Below, in pieces: positions 45,890 through 56,583 of a stretch of 64,000 bases of DNA. Numbering within the stretch: the first letter of the stretch is position 1; each line of letters begins with the position of its first letter. A program made the position numbers and the translations under genes. The stretch comes from Adineta ricciae (Eukaryota > Rotifera > Eurotatoria > Adinetida > Adinetidae). The notes beneath the pieces were generated by a model that saw only the letters and a program-made list of their open reading frames with translations, did not search any database and was not told the DNA's origin. The DNA is taken from the NCBI GenBank assembly GCA_905250025.1, contig CAJNOJ010000162.1:124001-188000 (forward strand), given 5' to 3'.

Positions 45890-45896
45890 TATAAAA
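45890..45896 (+). promoter_or_regulatory. TATA box of the truncated GPCR copy
   Basis: TATAAAA in the context GGTTATAAAACG, 65 bases before the ATG at 45961. A very similar element (AGTTATAAAACG) stands 68 bases before the receptor start at 48214, suggesting a shared ancestral promoter. Confidence 0.4.
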
Positions 45897-45938
45897 CGCA
45901 ACGCATTTTCCGCTTGATAAAAGAAAGACATGTATTAT

Positions 45939-46240
45939 GGCATCATTCTGTTCAATCACAATGTCGTCGACAGTCACAGCAATTAACACAATCGCCCGCT
46001 GGCTGAACTATGCTCTTGCCATTCCGATGATCAGTTTGGGTATCATCGGAGCTCTTCTCACTATGCTGATCTTTCTCGGACAAAGATCGTTCCATCGTAA
46101 TCCAACTATACGTCATTTACCTTTCGAGTATTTTGATTGATAATATTCGTCTTGGTCATTTGAATCTCAATGATATCGCATGTCGAGAGTATACTTATTT
46201 CTTTTATGTTACTACGGTCAGCCGTATCATATATCTATGC
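45939..46240 (+). pseudogene. Truncated GPCR copy with gene-conversion patch
   Basis: The first ~145 bases (from 45939) are identical to the start of the intact GPCR (from 50797), covering TM1 up to GQ. After ~46082 identity drops and deletions shift the frame: HRNPTIRHLPFEYFD then stop. Decayed homology to the TM2-TM3 region can still be followed (GATATCGCATGTCGAGAG near 46165). The abrupt change from identity to ~70% similarity is the mark of a conversion tract, not a recent whole-gene duplication. No later GPCR exons remain. Confidence 0.75.
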
Positions 46241-47582
46241 CGTATTCACGCACATCTATGAAAAGAAGTCTTCTACAAATGAATATTGACGGAAATTTAG
46301 GAGAACCTTTCAATTGTTGATATGTTGTTGTTTACATCTTTTGAATCTGTAACTGTTTTGTCTGAGATAAGCTGCAAGCCAACAAATCATGCCATCAAGT
46401 ACTTATCGTTTTCCTCTCTCAGTTACAATGTTCTTAAATGAAAAACGTAACAAACAAACAAATCAACATCTTTGAAACCGTGGCAAAATTTATCAAGCTA
46501 TATTCGCGAATTTCGAAATGGTAGACATTCATTTGCTTCTTGAGTCAAGTTCCAGAGCAATTCTACCACTCCACAAATTTTCAAATTTGTATTCACGCAA
46601 GAACTACTTGTGAGCATCCATACATTTAAAACAGCAGTACATTTCTCAGTAAAAATAACGTGATTCGTTTCGTTATAAAACTGTCGGATTTCTCAGTTCC
46701 TATTGGAAAGAAAAGAAAATACCTGGTAGTACGTAGATACATATGCAATCATTTGATGATGACAACAACGATGGTTTCTGTAAAATCTCACCACATTGTA
46801 TATTAATCGAATAGTATCATGCATGTTCACAAAGTTTATTGTCACTACGCTTCGAAGAACAAATCTAATTACTAAATACATACAATAGAAAACAAACCAG
46901 AGTATCTCTTGGAAAAATATTGTAGAAGATGTTTTCTCGATAGTGTACCATTTTACAAGATAGGACACTTAAGATCTTTCGGGGTATCGATATGATGAGA
47001 TACTATTATAAAGATAGTAGACAGTAAGAAACGATATTAAGGTCTGTACCACGATCGACTTCTTAGATAGATTACCAAGCGAGTTTGATCAACTCACTGC
47101 TGTTTTTGTCTACTCAAGACAACAAAATTGCATTGGATCAAAGTAATCGCCTTTGTTGATAAATTTTCAATTAGAAAACGGATTTTTTTCCACCTTTGAG
47201 ATATCAACTCGATATTATTACGGAATAATTTAGTCAGAGATCTTTTTAAACTAGAAAATTTATAGAATTTTCTGGTGGAAAAAAGTTCGAGCAGACATGT
47301 AAGAATATTAGCGCAGATTGAGATAAATACACCAAGACTTAATTATTCTGCCTCCTTCATTAGAATTCTTTATTGAAAAAGGATCGTTGAAAATAGTAAA
47401 CTTATTTTCATTTTATCCTCACCTAATAAAATTCTAAAACATACACTTGAAACATTAGATTGACGTGCTCCTCTTCTGTATGAAAGATAACCTGAAGATT
47501 AAGACATGATGACTAAAACAAATATCGCGAGTATTTTGCCTATCTGATACAGAACTTCTAGAAAACATGCGTTTTAAGAATG
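46241..47582. other. Intergenic, AT-rich
   Basis: 1.3 kb with no gene. A part near 47400-47520 (AAACATTAGATTGACGTG) resembles sequence near 52340-52460, an old trace of the block duplication. Confidence 0.45.
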
Positions 47583-47965
47583 TAAGCAACGATTAAATGC
47601 TTTCATCATCGCTTACGATTGCAAATCATTACGATTCAATGCAACAAAGCAAAATATCCAACGCGTTTTTCCAGATTATTTTCATATTCGTTGTTTTCGG
47701 TCGGTGCCACTTAACGATTCTCGTGTGCACACTTCATCGAATCTATTGTCGTTCATCGATTTATGGACATACGAAATTGTGAAATGTTCGACAAGCAATG
47801 AGCTACAATGGTCATTTATATTTAAAGATGATATAAATTTTTCGTTCCGCCATCGAACTTTTCAGAACGAGCACGAGATTTTTGACTTTATCTGTCATCA
47901 CTCAATTCAGAGCGAGAATAAATATTACGTTCTCGTATCTAATGTGCATTAACCAGCTAACAGAG
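47583..47965 (+). pseudogene. Decayed copy of the GT25-like glycosyltransferase
   Basis: Closely matches 44998-45640, but with a 27-base deletion between two TCATCGAAT direct repeats, a ~205-base deletion that removes the part after the acidic motif, and a further ~50-base deletion near the end. The metal-binding motif has changed from FEDDV to FKDDI. The 5' end with the membrane anchor is missing. No functional product is expected. Confidence 0.8.
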
Positions 47966-48145
47966 AGCTAGTTTAACCGATTGCAGTTCTACACATTCCG
48001 CCAACAGCTTTGTTAACATACCTATCGCTCCTTCCTTTCTGTTCACACATTCGCCTACATGGTAAATATGAATCATTACAAATATCATAAAATCAACATG
48101 CAACGATGAAAATCTGACTAGGAAGATAAAGAACTACCGACAGTT

Positions 48146-48152
48146 ATAAAAC
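48146..48152 (+). promoter_or_regulatory. TATA box of the repeat receptor
   Basis: TATAAAA 68 bases before the ATG at 48214. Confidence 0.45.
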
Positions 48153-48213
48153 GAGACATTTTTTCTATTTCATAATCACAAAGCTAAAAGTCAATAGAGA
48201 AAACGTTTTGAGT

Positions 48214-50451
48214 ATGGTGAAACAACATAGTTACTCTGGTCGAGGAGAGACTTTTCACAACACCTATGTCACAATCATAGAACTTTCAACTTTGCTCAAG
48301 ATCGCAATCTTGGCACTCGTCTGTGCCTCAGTTTCGAGTGAGACTCTTTAAAAAAATGTAGTTTTGACTGATTTTCTCATTATTAATCGTATTACAGATG
48401 CTGATGTCCTTCCATCCATATCAGCCTACTCAGGCAGTTGGACATTACAAAGTCCGACGCTTTCTCTTCATAACAATAAAATCGCAAAACGATACTATTA
48501 TGAAACTGTTCAATTGACCATACAGGTGGCTGGCACTTACACATTTACTAGTAATGGATCATGCAGCGCCTATGGTGACCTTTATCAAGATGAATTTCAT
48601 CCAGAAAACTTATCTCTCAATAAGATCGCAGTCAACGCTGAGAATCGTAGTGATAAACAATTTACCATCAATGTTGAGCTCTCACAGAATGGTAGATACG
48701 TTCTTGTTGTGATGAGTAACTGTTCAAACAGTAATCTGGGACAATTTTCCATTTTGGCATCTGGACCGACGAATGTACAATTCAAGAAACTAGCAGTGTC
48801 ATCGCAAAAAGCTGCAGAAAGAACGAGTAAATCAGAGATGTTCATATAACCTTACAATGATTCTGTAACATCTGCATTTTGTATAGTTACAGGCACCCTT
48901 AACATTCCGTCGTCATATCAAATTGCTTTGACTTCGGCTAGTCCAATATTTTCGAGACCAAACAGTGGTAATGCAGACAGCTTTTATTATTCAGCTCTTC
49001 AAATAGTAGTGAGTGCAGATGGAATGCACACTTTTGTTAGTAGTAGCAGCGTAGATACATATGCTTGTTTGTACACTGGTGATTTCTCTTCAACATCTCC
49101 ATCATTAAATCTGATGAGATGTGATGATGACAGTGGTGGAGGTTCACAATTTCGAATTGAAGAATATCTTACATATTATCAAACATATGTATTGGTTGTA
49201 ACAACATACAGTTCAAGAATCACTGGAAGTATTTTGATCGTTGCACGAGGTCCACCATCGACTTCCACCACTCCATCTGGTGGTTCAGTCTATACTGGTA
49301 CACTTACAACAAGCAGTTCAGTGTTCACTCGTCCCACCGGCACTGGTGTAAGATATTATTATCAGTCATTACGAATTGAAGTTACTACTAGTGACGTATA
49401 CACTTTCGCATGCAGCAGCTCGCTGGATACATTTGGATATCTATATTCATATTCGTTTGATTCGTTGAGACCAACTGCGAATCTGATTACCTCCGATGAT
49501 GATAGCAATAATGACCAACAATTTCGAATTCGTGCCAGTCTTCAATCTGGTTTCACGTATATTTTGGTTGTTACAACATATAAGCAAGAAGAAACGGGAA
49601 GATTTACAATTACAGTAAGCGGACCATATGGAGCATCTGGAGTTAGCATGTCTCCAAGTAAGTAAATCTTCACCTACATTCATATTCTCTAAACAATCTA
49701 CATCGCTTTCTGTTTTATTTTCTCAGTTTTTTCGGATGCAAACTATTTCGATGGTACCTTAACAACTAGAAGTCCAACGTTTTCTCCAAGTTTTCTATCG
49801 TCCGGCAAACATTATTTTAACCATATACGTATATCAGTTTCTACGAGTGGAACATACCGTTTTCAGAGCGTGAGTTCGTTGGACACGTATGGTTTATTCT
49901 ATGAGTCGTATATGTCTGTGTCGAATCCATTGTTGAATTTACTAGAGAACGATGACGATGGTAATGGAAATGGACAGTTTCGAATCAGTGTTAGTTTACA
50001 ATCCTCACAAACATATTATTTAGTTGTGACAACGTACTACAGCCGAGAAACAGGAAGTTTTAGAGTTGATGCTTCCGGGCCAGGAACAATTGAGTTCACT
50101 TTAGATAATCCTCCAACTTCAAGTAGTGAAGATGACAAGAAATATGTAGGAATAATAGTGGGCATCAGTGTGCCGTGTTTTCTATTGATTATCATCTGTG
50201 CTATTGTTTTTATTACCCGACACAAACGCAAACGGGCTTTGGCAGCAAGAGCTACTGCGCCAACACGTTTTACGAACAGTCAACAACGATCTTGCCCAGT
50301 TCCTGTCAATAGAAATACCAGATCCGTACCTCCAACAGCACCAACATACATTAATACTCATACATATGTCGAAGAGCCACCTCCACCATCCTACGAAATG
50401 GCTATAGTAGATATACTAGCTAAGCAACAAAGACAAGCGAATGGTTTATAA
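48214..50451 (+). CDS. Single-pass membrane receptor with four tandem extracellular beta-repeats
   Basis: Four exons (48214-48337, 48398-48826, 48893-49657, 49727-50451; introns 60, 66 and 69 nt), 680 aa. N-terminal signal anchor (LLKIAILALVCASVS). Four ~115-residue repeats follow, each with YYY-x-L-x-I-x-V, a GTYTF-type strand, SSLDTYGYLY, a DDDSG turn, QFRI, and a TYxLVVTTY ... SGP end. The pattern is close to pre-peptidase C-terminal (PPC)-type beta-sandwiches; the first copy is most divergent and lacks the acidic turn. A transmembrane helix (~residues 553-575, GIIVGISVPCFLLIIICAIV) precedes a basic then proline-rich tail with a PPPPSYEM motif, a PPxY-type WW-domain ligand. Surface binding with intracellular adaptor recruitment is inferred. 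Confidence 0.75.
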
Positions 50452-50818
50452 AACAAGGCAATACATGCATTTTCGTCTTTTCTAACACTATTGATTTATT
50501 TCCATTTGTAATACTTGTAACAATAAAATAATAATCGATCATTGACACACACACAGATCATAGTATTCTTCATCAAAGTACATTGTCGAACGTGACCTTG
50601 TTTATGAGTTAACACAGTACAGAGAAAATTCGACTCGAACATAGAAAAAAAACACTCACCTGCCATTTCTGATTTGTTAATCAGATACTAATTTGCACTT
50701 TCAGATATCCATAACTATTTCATCCTGTGTAATCATCATTTTGCTCAGATGATTCTGTGGATAGTTCTTGAATTATAAAAAAAAGAAGTGTACCAGGGCA
50801 TCATTCTGTTCAATCACA
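50452..50818. other. Intergenic spacer
   Basis: 3' flank of the receptor gene and presumed promoter of the first intact GPCR; no gene seen. Confidence 0.45.
50522..50527 (+). terminator. Poly(A) signal AATAAA
   Basis: AATAAA 71 bases after the receptor stop codon. Confidence 0.4.
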
Positions 50819-51823
50819 ATGTCGTCGACAGTCACAGCAATTAACACAATCGCCCGCTGGCTGAACTATGCTCTTGCCATTCCGATGATCAGTTTGGGTA
50901 TCATCGGAGCTCTTCTCACTATGCTGATCTTTCTCGGACAGCAATCATTCCATCGTAATCCAACTATACTTTACCTGTTAGCAGGTGCAGTTATGACAGC
51001 AATACATTTACCGACGATTTACCTTCAAAGTATTCTGGTTGATGGTTTCTATCTTGGGCTATTCAATACAAATGATATTGCATGTCGAGAACGTAATTAC
51101 CTGTTCTATGTGACAACCGTAGCAGCTATTTCATATCCATGTTGGGCAGCATTTGATCAGTATGCTAGTACACATCGTCAAGCGGATTTTCGTTATTCTT
51201 GGAGCTCCATGCGATTTGCTCGATTCGCTATTTTCGGCACTGTTGTTTTCTGGTCCATTATTTATGCACCATTGATTTTTATCAGTCGGAGTGTCAATGA
51301 TGTTTGCATTTTGTTAGATGGCCCATTGAAATTCATTCATTCTTTTGTTTTGACACCCATTGTTTTCATCATGGGCCCGCTTGTTCTCATTGCAGGTTTC
51401 ACATATGGCACCATACGAAATCTTCGTGCAACCGCCTTCGCCAGCCGCCATGATCGTTTGACAAAACAAATTCGTCGTATGGTCATTCCGCAAGTGGTTA
51501 TTCTAGCGATATTTGGTTTGCCATTTGGTGTCAACTGCCTCTATGATGATTTAACAAGCAAAGTACAAAAAGATCCACTGCGCAAGGCTATTGAACATTT
51601 AATTCAACAAATCACTCGCTTGATTTATCATGTTATATTTGTATCCACATTCTATATTTATTTGTACATGTCCATGGAAATGAGAAAGGTTATGGTGCGA
51701 ATGATTAGAAAGTATTTTCAACCACGTCGTATTGAACCATTGAATAGTTATTTAGATAAACCACTTACGATTCGAAGAACTAGATTAAGAACTAGTTCGA
51801 ATGCAAATCGATTTGACTATTGA
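50819..51823 (+). CDS. Seven-transmembrane GPCR, FMRFamide-receptor-like (array member 1)
   Basis: Single exon, 334 aa from ATG 50819. Seven hydrophobic segments are visible. TM1 is LAIPMISLGIIGALLTMLIF; TM2-3 follow (LLAGAVMTAIHLPTIYL, then an ACRERNYLFY cysteine before TM3). The DRY site reads FDQYAS. TM6 has IRRMVIPQVVILAIFGLPFG, and TM7 is YHVIFVSTFYIYLYMS with no NPxxY. The divergent motifs are shared with the two next genes and resemble the large FMRFamide-receptor-like set of bdelloids. The ligand is unknown; peptide sensing or chemosensation are both possible. Its 5' end is identical to the truncated copy at 45939. Confidence 0.75.
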   Translation: MSSTVTAINTIARWLNYALAIPMISLGIIGALLTMLIFLGQQSFHRNPTILYLLAGAVMTAIHLPTIYLQSILVDGFYLGLFNTNDIACRERNYLFYVTTVAAISYPCWAAFDQYASTHRQADFRYSWSSMRFARFAIFGTVVFWSIIYAPLIFISRSVNDVCILLDGPLKFIHSFVLTPIVFIMGPLVLIAGFTYGTIRNLRATAFASRHDRLTKQIRRMVIPQVVILAIFGLPFGVNCLYDDLTSKVQKDPLRKAIEHLIQQITRLIYHVIFVSTFYIYLYMSMEMRKVMVRMIRKYFQPRRIEPLNSYLDKPLTIRRTRLRTSSNANRFDY

Positions 51824-52848
51824 ATTTCTTCGTTGAAATATGTAAAAAGACGTTTTTCTTCTTTCATGTGACAAATAAATCAAATGACGGAGATTAAAAA
51901 GTATGATAAGTAGGTGAACACTTCAAAGAATGTCAGAATGCGGAAGCGGGTGTATAGAATACTGATATCGACACCCACTTCGTCTATTGAAAACGAGGTG
52001 CATTGATTAAGCATTATTTTTACCGGAAAAAGTGGTGTATTTCCTGCATTTGTTATTAACTTTAATAGTAGTCTTTTACTGATCTATTTTGAGTGTTGAA
52101 CGAAGATTGTAGTTGTTTACTTGCCGAACGATTCATTAGAAATGATTTAGAAGAACAAAGACCAGTTTCCTTGTGATAGAATGAGTCCGCGCATAATTAT
52201 ATGCGTAGTGAATCTTTCTTGATACACCACTCACAGTTTTCTATCATGAGAACATCGTTGGATATAATGCTCTTAATTTTCAACAAAGATTTTTTCTTCA
52301 TTACTGCGTCAGCTATTCCTATATCTGTATCTAATCTACAGCAGTAACATCGATTTTGATCCTATCCTCGCCTAAGGGAAATCAAAGACATGTTTAAAGC
52401 ATTAGATTGATATACTCTTCTTTTATATGACGGATATTTTAAAGACATAGAACATGACAAAGATGGTGAATGCCATGAGCATTCTTGTTTCCATGAAAAA
52501 CTATGTAAGCATGGTAAAGTTGACGTTTTAAACTAAGCCCTTTACTCTTCCAAAGACTCTTATATCATCTTTTGACGGTAATTCTTAAAGATTTACCTTC
52601 GTTAACTACTTCTAAAAAGGCTCAATTACTTTTCCCTTTTGAAATCCATACCAAATACCTTCAAGTGACAACTTAATTAACGCGAATCTAGGCGCAACGG
52701 CGATGCAAAAGAGAAAATATTAAAAAAATCACGCATGCTCTAGACATCGTGCTCTGTATAAACTGAAAGAACGTTCCCAGATCTTATTGTCAGTTACTCA
52801 ACTGTGGCCAATTTACAGCTTGAATAGACCGTTCTACTGTTAACAGAT
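51824..52848. other. Intergenic between GPCR paralogues
   Basis: About 1 kb, AT-rich; carries weak similarity to 47400-47520, consistent with old tandem duplication. No gene. Confidence 0.45.
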
Positions 52849-53805
52849 ATGTCAAGTGTGACAGATACTCTCAATTCAATTTCTTCTTGGCTTAACTTTC
52901 TATTTGCGATACCAATGATTACTTTAGGTGTGATTGGAGCTCTTTTAACTATTCTTGTATTCACACGACAAAAGGCGTTTCAACGCAATCCAACGACCAT
53001 CTATCTCCTAGCTGGTGGAATTATGACAGCAATACATTTGCCCACGATTTATCTGCAAAGTATTCTTGTCGATGGTTTTGGCTTAGGAGTATTCAACACG
53101 AATGAAATCGCGTGTCGCGAACATAATTATTTACTTTACGTCACAACAGTACCGACAATTTCATTTCCATGCTTTGCGGCATTTGATCAGTATGCAAGCA
53201 CACGTCGTGAAGCGAGTTTTCGAAATCGATGGCGATCGTTACGATTGGTTCGACTCTTGATTGTCAGTTCAGTTGTTTTCTGGGCACTAGTCTACATACC
53301 GATCCTTTTCATCAGTCACAGCGTTAATAATATCTGTGTGATGGAATCGGGTGTAATAGCAAATATCAATGACTATTTTTTGACACCATTAGTTTACACA
53401 ATTAGTCCGTTAACCTTTATTGTTGTGTTCACTTGGAAAACGGTGGAAAATCTTCGTTCAACCTTCATCACCAAGCAATGCAGTAAATTTACTAAACAAA
53501 TCCGTCGTATGCTCACTCCTCAATTGATCGTTCTTGCGATTTCGGGAATTCCATTTGGTTTACAAAGTGTTTATTTCAATCTCACAAATGATATTCCCAA
53601 AGACAATCAACGACAAGCAATCGAACATTTATTCGTGCAAATCAATCGTTTATTCTACCATTGTAATTTCGTTTGTCCGTTTTATATCTATTTCTACATG
53701 TCAAGCGAAGTTAGAAAAGTCGTCAAACAACTGATGAGAAAGTTTTTCAAATTCAATTCTATGACAACATTACGAGCAATGGATGGCAACACTCGCACAT
53801 TCTAA
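52849..53805 (+). CDS. Seven-transmembrane GPCR, FMRFamide-receptor-like (array member 2)
   Basis: Single exon, 318 aa. Same architecture as its neighbours: TM1 with GVIGALLTILVF, then QRNPTTIYLLAGGIMTAIHLP, EIACREHNYLLY before TM3, FDQYAS at the DRY site, ITPLTFIVVFTWK-type TM5 and IRRMLTPQLIVLAISGIPFG in TM6. No NPxxY in TM7 (FVCPFYIYFYMSS). More diverged from member 1 than the near-identical pseudogene patch, so the array is old. An acceptor-like AACAG just before the ATG could mean an upstream leader exon. Confidence 0.75.
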   Translation: MSSVTDTLNSISSWLNFLFAIPMITLGVIGALLTILVFTRQKAFQRNPTTIYLLAGGIMTAIHLPTIYLQSILVDGFGLGVFNTNEIACREHNYLLYVTTVPTISFPCFAAFDQYASTRREASFRNRWRSLRLVRLLIVSSVVFWALVYIPILFISHSVNNICVMESGVIANINDYFLTPLVYTISPLTFIVVFTWKTVENLRSTFITKQCSKFTKQIRRMLTPQLIVLAISGIPFGLQSVYFNLTNDIPKDNQRQAIEHLFVQINRLFYHCNFVCPFYIYFYMSSEVRKVVKQLMRKFFKFNSMTTLRAMDGNTRTF

Positions 53806-54156
53806 ACATAATTGTCTTTATCTTTGACTTTGTCATTTTCTCCTTTCACTCGACATCAAAGGTGCTCGAGTGCGTGAAACAGTCTAAACAATTAAGACAA
53901 TTTCTATAACTACATTATAGAGAAGGGCGAAGAATTTCTTTTGTGATAAACATAATATGATCAGATTTCTGTGTTTCCTTTTCTTTTTCACAAAAGATTA
54001 GAACTCATGCAAACGGCGAGTTTTTTTTCTTTTTCATTGCGGAAATGTCACTCCTATTAATCAGAAAGAGAGAGCGAGCATTTGAAAAAAGTTATTAGCA
54101 TATTAAATAGTCATCTTTAATTGTATCTTTTTCTGACTGACACAACAGAAGCGAAT
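53806..54156. other. Intergenic between GPCR paralogues
   Basis: About 350 AT-rich bases with a GAGAGAG tract near 54067; no gene. Confidence 0.45.
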
Positions 54157-55137
54157 ATGACGAGCAGCTCTTCGACAACAGCGACTATAAACGCTATATC
54201 ACGTTGGCTCAATTATATTTTGGCTATTCCAATGATTGTTGTAGGTATTCTTGGTGCAACATTAACGATCTTCATCTTTACACGAAAAAGTTCATTTCAA
54301 CGGAATCCAACGATCATCTATCTCCTAGCCGGAGCGACTATGACAGCGATACATTTACCGACTGTCTACCTTCAAAGTATTCTTGTTGATGGTTTCGGCC
54401 TAGGAATCTTCAACACAAATAATCTTGCTTGTCGAGAACATAATTATTTGCTTTACGTGACTACTGTCGTTGCTATATCATTTCCGTGTTGGGCGGCGTT
54501 TGATCAATACGCGAGTACATCTCGCGATGCTAATTTTCGTCATCGGTGGAGTTCGATCCGAGTTGTTCGATCTGCAATAATCGGTACAAATCTCTTCTGG
54601 TCGATTGTTTATCTTCCAATGCTCGTTTACAGTGGAGTCGAAAATCGAACATGTATCTTGATGAATGTCACCTATCGAAAGTTCAACGATTTTCTTTTAA
54701 CACCTCTCATTTACACAATCGGTCCATTAACGTTGATAACACTTTTTACTCGAGGAATTTTACTGAACCTCAATAGAACAACTGTACAATCACATCGAGA
54801 TCATTTGACGCGACAAATCCGCCGTATGCTCATTCCGCAATTGATTTTACTCGCAATGTCAGGAATACCATTTGGTTTACAAAACATGTATTTTAATCTC
54901 ACAAGTAACGTGGTAAAAAGTAGTTTACATCGAGCGATTGAACATTTGTGCATCCAAATCATTCGTTTATTTTACCATTTTAATTTTGTTTTCACATTCT
55001 ATATCTACTTGTATATGTCGAGTGAGGTGAGAAAACTTTTTCGACGAATGACGACGAAATTCTCCACTATGGACAGTTCAATTCAAGAAGGAATGGTAAT
55101 GGAAACGTGTAAAGTCGAGGATTCTACTTACATATGA
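54157..55137 (+). CDS. Seven-transmembrane GPCR, FMRFamide-receptor-like (array member 3)
   Basis: Single exon, 326 aa from ATG 54157; the open frame upstream has no ATG but an acceptor-like CAACAG lies 6 bases before. Seven membrane segments and the array motifs are kept: LAREHN-type pre-TM3 cysteine (LACREHNYLLY), AAFDQYAST, IRRMLIPQLILLAMSGIPFG, and FTFYIYLYMSSEVRK at the end of TM7. It is most like member 2. All three genes are in the same orientation, about 1 kb and 0.35 kb apart, a simple tandem array. Confidence 0.75.
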   Translation: MTSSSSTTATINAISRWLNYILAIPMIVVGILGATLTIFIFTRKSSFQRNPTIIYLLAGATMTAIHLPTVYLQSILVDGFGLGIFNTNNLACREHNYLLYVTTVVAISFPCWAAFDQYASTSRDANFRHRWSSIRVVRSAIIGTNLFWSIVYLPMLVYSGVENRTCILMNVTYRKFNDFLLTPLIYTIGPLTLITLFTRGILLNLNRTTVQSHRDHLTRQIRRMLIPQLILLAMSGIPFGLQNMYFNLTSNVVKSSLHRAIEHLCIQIIRLFYHFNFVFTFYIYLYMSSEVRKLFRRMTTKFSTMDSSIQEGMVMETCKVEDSTYI

Positions 55138-55372
55138 TCGTGTTTCGTCAAGTATCAGAGAAAAGAAATGTTCTTCAAACTAGAATGTACTCGTCCCAGT
55201 TGAAAACCACTGTACTATATTATTAGAAACTTTTTTAAAGACTTTTTATATATGCTGGACATAATCTGGATTATTTATTTTTTTTCTTTGTAAAATAATA
55301 GACTCACGCAACACACAACATAATACTATTGGTGACAAGTATAAAAGAGAGATAAGAAAACGAATGAGAAAT

Positions 55373-55868
55373 TCAATTCATGAATACGAAAAACATTGCA
55401 AGACTTATTGAGAATATTCCTGACAGAATATTGCCCTTCCCAATCGAACCTTTGTTACAATAATCTGTTGTGCAACAATATTGATAAGAATTCGTTCCAT
55501 CATCGTTGTTTGCGCCTTCAGTACAAGTTCCTGTTTTGCCGACATATGAACGTAAAATACTGTTCGAGTTAACTGTCGATACGATTTTCTATTTGAAAAT
55601 AAACTGTAGAATACATCTCTACAAATAGATCGTTTGTTCACCTACCGTACAAGCAACCGCATTGGTAACAGCAGATGTAGCTACTCCACTACCCCAACTT
55701 CGAAAGGAAGTACCGCATCCTTCTGAACCTCGACCACATACATAACAACTAATCGCATCGATTTGTTGTTGTAAATCTGAGTATGATCAAACGATAGAAT
55801 TCGAATTAACCAAGATTAGTCTTACCGAACAAAACTAAACCAAACAGAACAATTGAGACGAGATGCAT
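55373..55868 (-). CDS. Small Ly6/uPAR (LU-domain) GPI-anchored protein
   Basis: Three short exons (55826-55868, 55646-55776, 55373-55588; introns 49 and 57 nt) join in phase to give 129 aa. Signal peptide (LVSIVLFGLVLF) then an LU domain: opening ISCYVC, CGTSF, a middle cysteine after AVACT, GTCTEG, and the diagnostic closing CCTTDYCN. A hydrophobic end (SGIFSISLAMFFVFMN) is a GPI signal. LU proteins are extracellular three-finger folds that bind receptors or modulate channels; the particular partner is unknown. The gene is easy to miss because its exons are short. It lies tail to tail with the last GPCR, with 235 bases between the two stops. Confidence 0.8.
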
Positions 55869-56583
55869 AACTGTTTTTGGTTCTTGCAAGAACACGACTT
55901 TCTAACGATGATGATGATCAAAAGTCAAATGACAGCGTTAGAGAATGTCTGACGTTAATTTATAGTCAGTTATGTTACTAAACGATTGCTGACACGAGAC
56001 ATGATCGGAAAAGTTTGTTGCGTCATATAGACATATTGATTTTTTTTCTTCTATCAATATTTCATTTCAATCCATTAGATTACGATGTCAATCATTGGAC
56101 ATGAAATGTAAAAGAATATCCTTGATGCTGATCAACCGTGCTCTGTTGTGTTTGTATCGCCATCTTTGATATTCCGTATATTATTCGTTATGTGTTAAAG
56201 TAAAGGGTCAACATACGGTCATTTTTCACTTTTTTATTTCAACTAAATCGCCAAGAAAGTCAAATATTTCCTCAGCATTTTTAGTGTGTATAAGATTCAA
56301 ACTTGCAACTCGTACAAATTTTCTGACAGTGCCGTTCTTTGTCTTTAATCATACGAGTTGTTCATGTTGTCAAGGTAAAGATAAAAAAACGACGCACATC
56401 ATTATTGACCTATCGAACATTTCTTTTCTCGTCAATGAAATTGAGCAGAACGAAAAAAGAAAAGACGCTTCATTGAATATAACATGTTTTATACTCACCC
56501 ATGTTCATCAACAACTTCGAACGCGTTTTTTTTCTACATTGTCAATTCGAAACTACCGTATGATTGCGCTTTATTAAACCAAC
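55869..56583. other. Intergenic, divergent promoter region
   Basis: About 715 bases between the minus-strand LU-domain gene and the plus-strand DDE-like gene. The open stretch at 56284-56577 is not protein-like. Confidence 0.45.

Noticed and set aside
56284..56577. 97-codon plus-strand open stretch before the DDE-like gene
   Set aside because: Not protein-like and no join to the first exon at 56584.
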